Assembly (NCBI GenBank): GCA_937902275.1
Contig: CALFNW010000031.1
Location: 1 to 16,922, forward strand
Direction of reading: 5' to 3'
Length of the DNA stretch: 16,922 nucleotides
From: UBA4717 sp002404395
GTDB lineage: Bacteria; Bacillota; Clostridia; Oscillospirales; CAG-272
The position numbers and the translations under genes are program-made. Positions 14,368 to 16,922 of the stretch are shown one piece after another. The notes under the pieces were generated by a model. The model was not told the DNA's origin. It searched no databases and was given only the letters and a program-made list of their open reading frames with translations. Numbering within the stretch: position 1 is the stretch's first letter; the number at the start of each line of letters is the position of its first letter.

Positions 14368-14742
14368 TTATTTCTGTTGCCATACCATTATAAATCTTTC
14401 TCGCCGGTAGTTTCGTCCACACCCTCACACTGAATCTCAAATTTCTCTCTCTTGTAAAAATGTGTTGCCCGTGTTTTTTTCAGATACACATTCAAAAGCA
14501 GTTTTGACCTTTTGTCGTCACAAACAAAAACGCCTTCAATCATTGCCGTTTACCCCTATAAAGCCTTGGATTTTTTGACTTTTCTCATACACATAGACTT
14601 CTGCCTGCAATTGCATTTCTTTTACTGCTTCAAAATTACTTTTCCAATACCGTGCGGGAATAAAACGATGCGCTTTAAGATCGGTCTCAAACCACATATC
14701 GGCAACTCTGTTTACATCTGTTTCCCGTAATTCTCTGATCAT
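14368..14742 (-). pseudogene. Broken GNAT-family N-acetyltransferase
   Basis: The ATG at 14742 opens MIRELRETDVNRVADMWFETDLKAHRFI.., the amino end of a common GNAT acetyltransferase, up to KIQGFIGVNGND and a stop at 14536. The family sequence continues in another frame: IEGVFVCDD, then directly KRSKLLLNVYLKKTRATHFYKREKFEIQ..EGVDETTGEKD. The block between VCDD and KRSK, which should hold the acetyl-CoA-binding Q/RxxGxG/A motif, is missing (about 20 residues). After GEKD a second frameshift is needed to reach the expected ending FIMVWQQK with stop at 14368-14370. Two frameshifts and an in-gene deletion of the cofactor site make it non-functional. The ribosome site is weak (GAAGAG). Confidence 0.75.
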
Positions 14743-14856
14743 AACGATCGCTCTTCATGAATTCGGTTATTCCGATCACGCAAACAGGAATTTGACTATC
14801 AGGCTGAAAGTTTCATGAGTTCAACAAATTGATTGGGAACTAATCGAAGTTGTTTT

Positions 14857-15612
14857 TTATAACTTTCTGGCTTTAAAGCACACCGAAATAGGTATCATCT
14901 CTGCCTTCTTCGCCTTATCACTTGTGTCATTCATATCACTAACATTTTGCTCAATCATTTGTTCAATTACAAATCCTGCTTTTGCAAGAGCATTGATATA
15001 TGTTGAAATCATACGATTACACAAAATTACTTCACTATCATGCACAGGCATTTTATAATAAGATTCATCAAAGTAACTTGTTCCAAACACCATTTTACCA
15101 TCGTCCAACACATTTTTTCCATTTTCTCGCGAAAAGGCAACGCAATGATATAATGTGTGGTTCCAACTAAAAATAAATATCCCATCTTTTTTTAAACTGT
15201 AAGCAATTTTATTAAACGTCCCTTGCAAATCAGTAGTCCATCCAATACCATATATAGAATATACATAATCAAAATAATCTTGAGGGAGATTCATTTCTTC
15301 CATTGAGCTGCATATAAGATTTGCCACATATCCATATTCTTCCAGGTACTTTTTAGCATTATCAAGTTGATTCTGAGAAATGTCAATCCCCCATAACTCG
15401 CCGGCATTTCTTTCAGCATGATATTTTATGGAATGACCGCTGCCGCAACAGATTTCTAACATCTTCTTACCATTTACATCTCCAAATAGTTTTAATTCAT
15501 CTTCCGTTGGAAATTTCACACCGTACTGTGGAAGAGCAGTTGTCCCAAACCAGAAATCTGCATGATTATTCCAATATGTTTTATTATTATGTACAATTGT
15601 GTCATTTATCAT
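14857..15612 (-). CDS. Class I SAM-dependent methyltransferase
   Basis: A 251-residue cytoplasmic enzyme. SAM-binding motif I is MLEICCGSGHS (51-61), the acidic end of strand 2 is GIDIS (75-79), and the post-motif YFDYVYSIYGIGWTTDL (about 112-128) is characteristic of a Methyltransf_11-type subgroup common in Firmicutes. Its amino end carries the subgroup's WFGTTALPQYGVKFPTEDEL. The end, KAKKAEMIPISVCFKARKL, matches the subgroup's C-terminus, so the gene is complete. AGGTAAGG precedes ATG 15612. The gene is clearly more AT-rich than the transporter, dehydrogenase and antiporter genes, and its codons follow. Together with the pseudogene beside it this suggests recent acquisition. The substrate is unknown; small molecules are usual for this group. 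Confidence 0.87.
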   Translation of the reverse strand: MINDTIVHNNKTYWNNHADFWFGTTALPQYGVKFPTEDELKLFGDVNGKKMLEICCGSGHSIKYHAERNAGELWGIDISQNQLDNAKKYLEEYGYVANLICSSMEEMNLPQDYFDYVYSIYGIGWTTDLQGTFNKIAYSLKKDGIFIFSWNHTLYHCVAFSRENGKNVLDDGKMVFGTSYFDESYYKMPVHDSEVILCNRMISTYINALAKAGFVIEQMIEQNVSDMNDTSDKAKKAEMIPISVCFKARKL

Positions 15613-15632
15613 AGCTATACCTTACCTACAAA

Positions 15633-15671
15633 TTCCGATTTATCTGTTTGATTCGGTTCTAAAGCCGATTT
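15633..15671. repeat. Short direct repeat CCGATTTAT upstream of the methyltransferase
   Basis: CCGATTTAT occurs twice about 27 bases apart in the 63-bp gap between the ATC-hydrolase-like gene and the methyltransferase, with an inverted CCGA/TCGG pair inside. It might be an operator or the relic of a small duplication. No promoter is convincing here. Confidence 0.3.
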
Positions 15672-15675
15672 ATTC

Positions 15676-16308
15676 CTATGTATTTCCACGCCGCTGATCC
15701 CTGTAAAAATAGAAATCACACTTATCGCCGCCTCGTCCTATCGTGCCTTTTCGCTCAAAAGTGATGCCGCACATATCCCCGTATACACGGTCATCGCTCA
15801 AGTAGAAAGTAGCCGCCAACTCTTTGCAGCCAAGCAGCTCGCAATACTTCACATAGGGGCATTGCAGAACATCGACCCTGTAATGCCTGCTGTCGTATTC
15901 GATCTCCTCAAATCTGAAGCCTGCTTCTCCGTTGAACGCAGTGCCGATCAGCTTATGGAAGATCTTAAAGAAAAGAGGGCGGACAAAAGGTATCTTCGTT
16001 GCCACATGCAGGCGCTTCCGATCAGGCTCCACACCTGTTCTTACGGATTCTTCTATTAAGCCTATGGCTTCTTCGCGTGAGATATATTTGATCATTTGCA
16101 GATAAACAGCCGCTCGCGGGAAGATCATCCGTTCGGTATGCATTTTCTCCTTTTTGGAAAGTCCCTTATATTTGTCGCATAATTCGTTGCAAAGGCTTAC
16201 TGCATCATTGACGAGAGCATCGACCTGCTCTTCGCCGAGCTTATTTTTCAGCTCACCCAAAAGATAAGAGAAGCCGCCGAGTTTTTTGTAATATCTTTTA
16301 TTGATCAT
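15676..16308 (-). CDS. L-2-amino-thiazoline-4-carboxylic acid hydrolase family protein
   Basis: A 210-residue protein resembling the ATC_hydrolase family (named after the Pseudomonas enzyme that opens the thiazoline ring on the way to L-cysteine; most relatives are uncharacterised). The conserved C-terminal pattern is present: CPY at 150-152, ELLGCKELA with Cys161 and FYLSDD at 168-173. It continues with ITFERKGTIGRGGDKCDFYFYR, in which Cys197-Asp198-Phe199 is the family's closing motif. The amino half is helical and less conserved. I chose ATG 16308 with AGGAG nine bases upstream; GTG 16326 would place the ribosome site inside the gene. It has its own strong promoter and is separated from the methyltransferase by 63 bases, so they may be co-transcribed. 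The actual substrate in this organism is unknown. Confidence 0.8.
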   Translation of the reverse strand: MINKRYYKKLGGFSYLLGELKNKLGEEQVDALVNDAVSLCNELCDKYKGLSKKEKMHTERMIFPRAAVYLQMIKYISREEAIGLIEESVRTGVEPDRKRLHVATKIPFVRPLFFKIFHKLIGTAFNGEAGFRFEEIEYDSRHYRVDVLQCPYVKYCELLGCKELAATFYLSDDRVYGDMCGITFERKGTIGRGGDKCDFYFYRDQRRGNT

Positions 16309-16349
16309 GATTCTATGCTCCTGCACAAATTCAGACTTGTCGACACCTG

Positions 16350-16378
16350 ATTATACCATAAATCCTCCCTTTTTTCAA
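16350..16378 (-). promoter_or_regulatory. Promoter of the ATC-hydrolase-family gene
   Basis: On the minus strand TTGAAA (16373-16378), 17-base spacer, TATAAT (16350-16355) with an extended TGG before the -10. The gene start is 42 bases away. Confidence 0.8.
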
Positions 16379-16639
16379 TCATACTGACGTGTTTGGCAAA
16401 CAAAGGATGCTGCCGAGCGGGAGTTGACTCCGACAGTATTCGCACATCGGATTCCGCAGTACAAAAAACTTTGCGATGGAAGCAACGCAAACGCCTTTGA
16501 TTTTACCATCAATACACTTTCTGCCATATCGCTTCGCCACTTCTATTTACATTTATTACTCAAAATCGCTTTCTTCTTCAATATTCCACATTACTTCGCC
16601 AAATCTCCCGCAAACAAGCGAAAAGTGAATCTAAAAGAG
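16379..16639. other. Gap without a recognisable gene
   Basis: About 260 bases between the ATC-hydrolase promoter and the tRNA terminator. Open frames on both strands lack a ribosome site and any family pattern, and composition is mixed. I see no strong hairpin, repeat or promoter here. Confidence 0.5.
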
Positions 16640-16677
16640 ATAATAAGAAAACCTCCCGCTCTATCACGCGGGAGGTT
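16640..16677 (-). terminator. Terminator of the tRNA-Gln gene
   Basis: On the minus strand AACCTCCCGC, 8-base loop, GCGGGAGGTT, then TTCTTATTA. The perfect 10-bp stem (16650-16677) begins at the base after the encoded CCA of the tRNA. Confidence 0.9.
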
Positions 16678-16754
16678 TGGCTGGGATGGCTGGATTTGGA
16701 CCAGCGAGATGCCGGAGTCAAAGTCCGGTGCCTTAACCACTTGGCTACACCCCA
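16678..16754 (-). tRNA. tRNA-Gln (anticodon TTG), CCA encoded
   Basis: The minus strand folds as a complete tRNA. The acceptor is TGGGGTG with CATCCCA (one G-U pair), then discriminator G and CCA. The D arm is GCC/GGC, the anticodon stem CCGGA/TCCGG with loop CTTTGAC gives anticodon TTG (Gln, CAA), and the T stem is GCTGG/CCAGC. Two oddities: the T loop reads TCCAAAT, so position 55, almost always U (pseudouridine), is C; and the variable loop CATCTC has six bases rather than five. Promoter and terminator are both intact, so the gene is probably expressed. Confidence 0.93.
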
Positions 16755-16809
16755 TAATATTGCTGCGAAAAAGCACGCTGCAGCGGCAGCCACTCTAAGC
16801 TACCGCTAC

Positions 16810-16839
16810 AGTATAGCATATCTCAGTCGGATTTGTCAA
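16810..16839 (-). promoter_or_regulatory. Promoter of tRNA-Gln, with hairpin in the 5' leader
   Basis: On the minus strand TTGACA (16834-16839), an 18-base spacer and TATACT (16810-16815), about 55 bases before the mature tRNA. Between them GCGGTAGC can pair with GCTGCCGC (one wobble), giving an 8-bp leader hairpin that processing would remove. Nothing convincing is seen from 16840 to the window end. Confidence 0.75.
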
Positions 16840-16922
16840 TAGAAACCGATACGAAACTTACAGTTTTCTGTAGTGTTACAATAGAAGTGAGACCGAAAGC
16901 AAGAAAAAGATAGAAAAAGTGA

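Noticed and set aside
14826..14857. CAAC..GATT/AATC..GTTG stem with a following T-run on the plus strand
   Set aside because: Large internal loop and no plus-strand gene that it could end.
16424..16798. Plus-strand open frame across the tRNA
   Set aside because: It runs antisense through the tRNA and its terminator and has no ribosome site or recognisable protein pattern.

Overview
The window looks like chromosomal DNA from a Gram-positive anaerobe of the Clostridia (Bacillota), probably an uncultured gut-type lineage. The signs are strong AGGAGG-type ribosome binding sites, sigma-A promoters with 17-bp spacing, a lipobox lipoprotein, a BmpA/NupNOPQ-type nucleoside transporter, a YqhD/BdhA-type alcohol dehydrogenase and flavodoxin-family oxidoreductases. 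No rRNA, phage, insertion sequence or CRISPR array is visible.

Layout. (1) 1-5049, plus strand: the 3' end of a nucleoside-type ABC ATPase gene, two permeases and a lipoprotein esterase of the CE7/acetyl-xylan-esterase type, probably one operon. It closes with a GC-rich terminator in a hairpin-rich 264-bp convergent gap. (2) 5230-6933, minus: a flotillin (FloT type) with its own promoter and a roughly 230-nt leader that holds an intrinsic terminator. (3) 6952-9509, minus: LbH acetyltransferase, NUDIX hydrolase and SGNH/GDSL esterase, apparently one operon. (4) 9585-10848, minus: a CaCA cation antiporter behind a second leader that also ends in an intrinsic terminator. (5) 10914-11336: remnants of a LysR gene and a MATE efflux gene. 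(6) 11338-14345: a small helical protein, an iron-containing alcohol dehydrogenase and a flavodoxin-family protein in one minus-strand operon, divergent from a LysR regulator on the plus strand. (7) 14368-16378, minus: a broken GNAT acetyltransferase, an AT-rich SAM methyltransferase and an ATC-hydrolase-family protein. (8) 16640-16839, minus: tRNA-Gln(UUG) with its promoter and terminator.

The most interesting signal is regulatory RNA. The leaders of the flotillin and the antiporter genes share an ordered set of sequence blocks: GGGAGTA, a hairpin, GTCAA, CGGT, YTGG(C)ATATCT, and a GATGA..TCATG hairpin. Both then run into an intrinsic terminator ahead of the gene. They look like two members of one cis-regulatory RNA class, i.e. 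riboswitch-like attenuators. The GGGGAGTAG and GTCAACATAC elements recall the yybP-ykoY manganese riboswitch, and a CaCA antiporter would suit that class, but the match is from memory and not proven. If it holds, a membrane-scaffold flotillin and a cation exchanger would answer to the same ligand.

All functional statements rest on reading motifs by eye; no database search was run.
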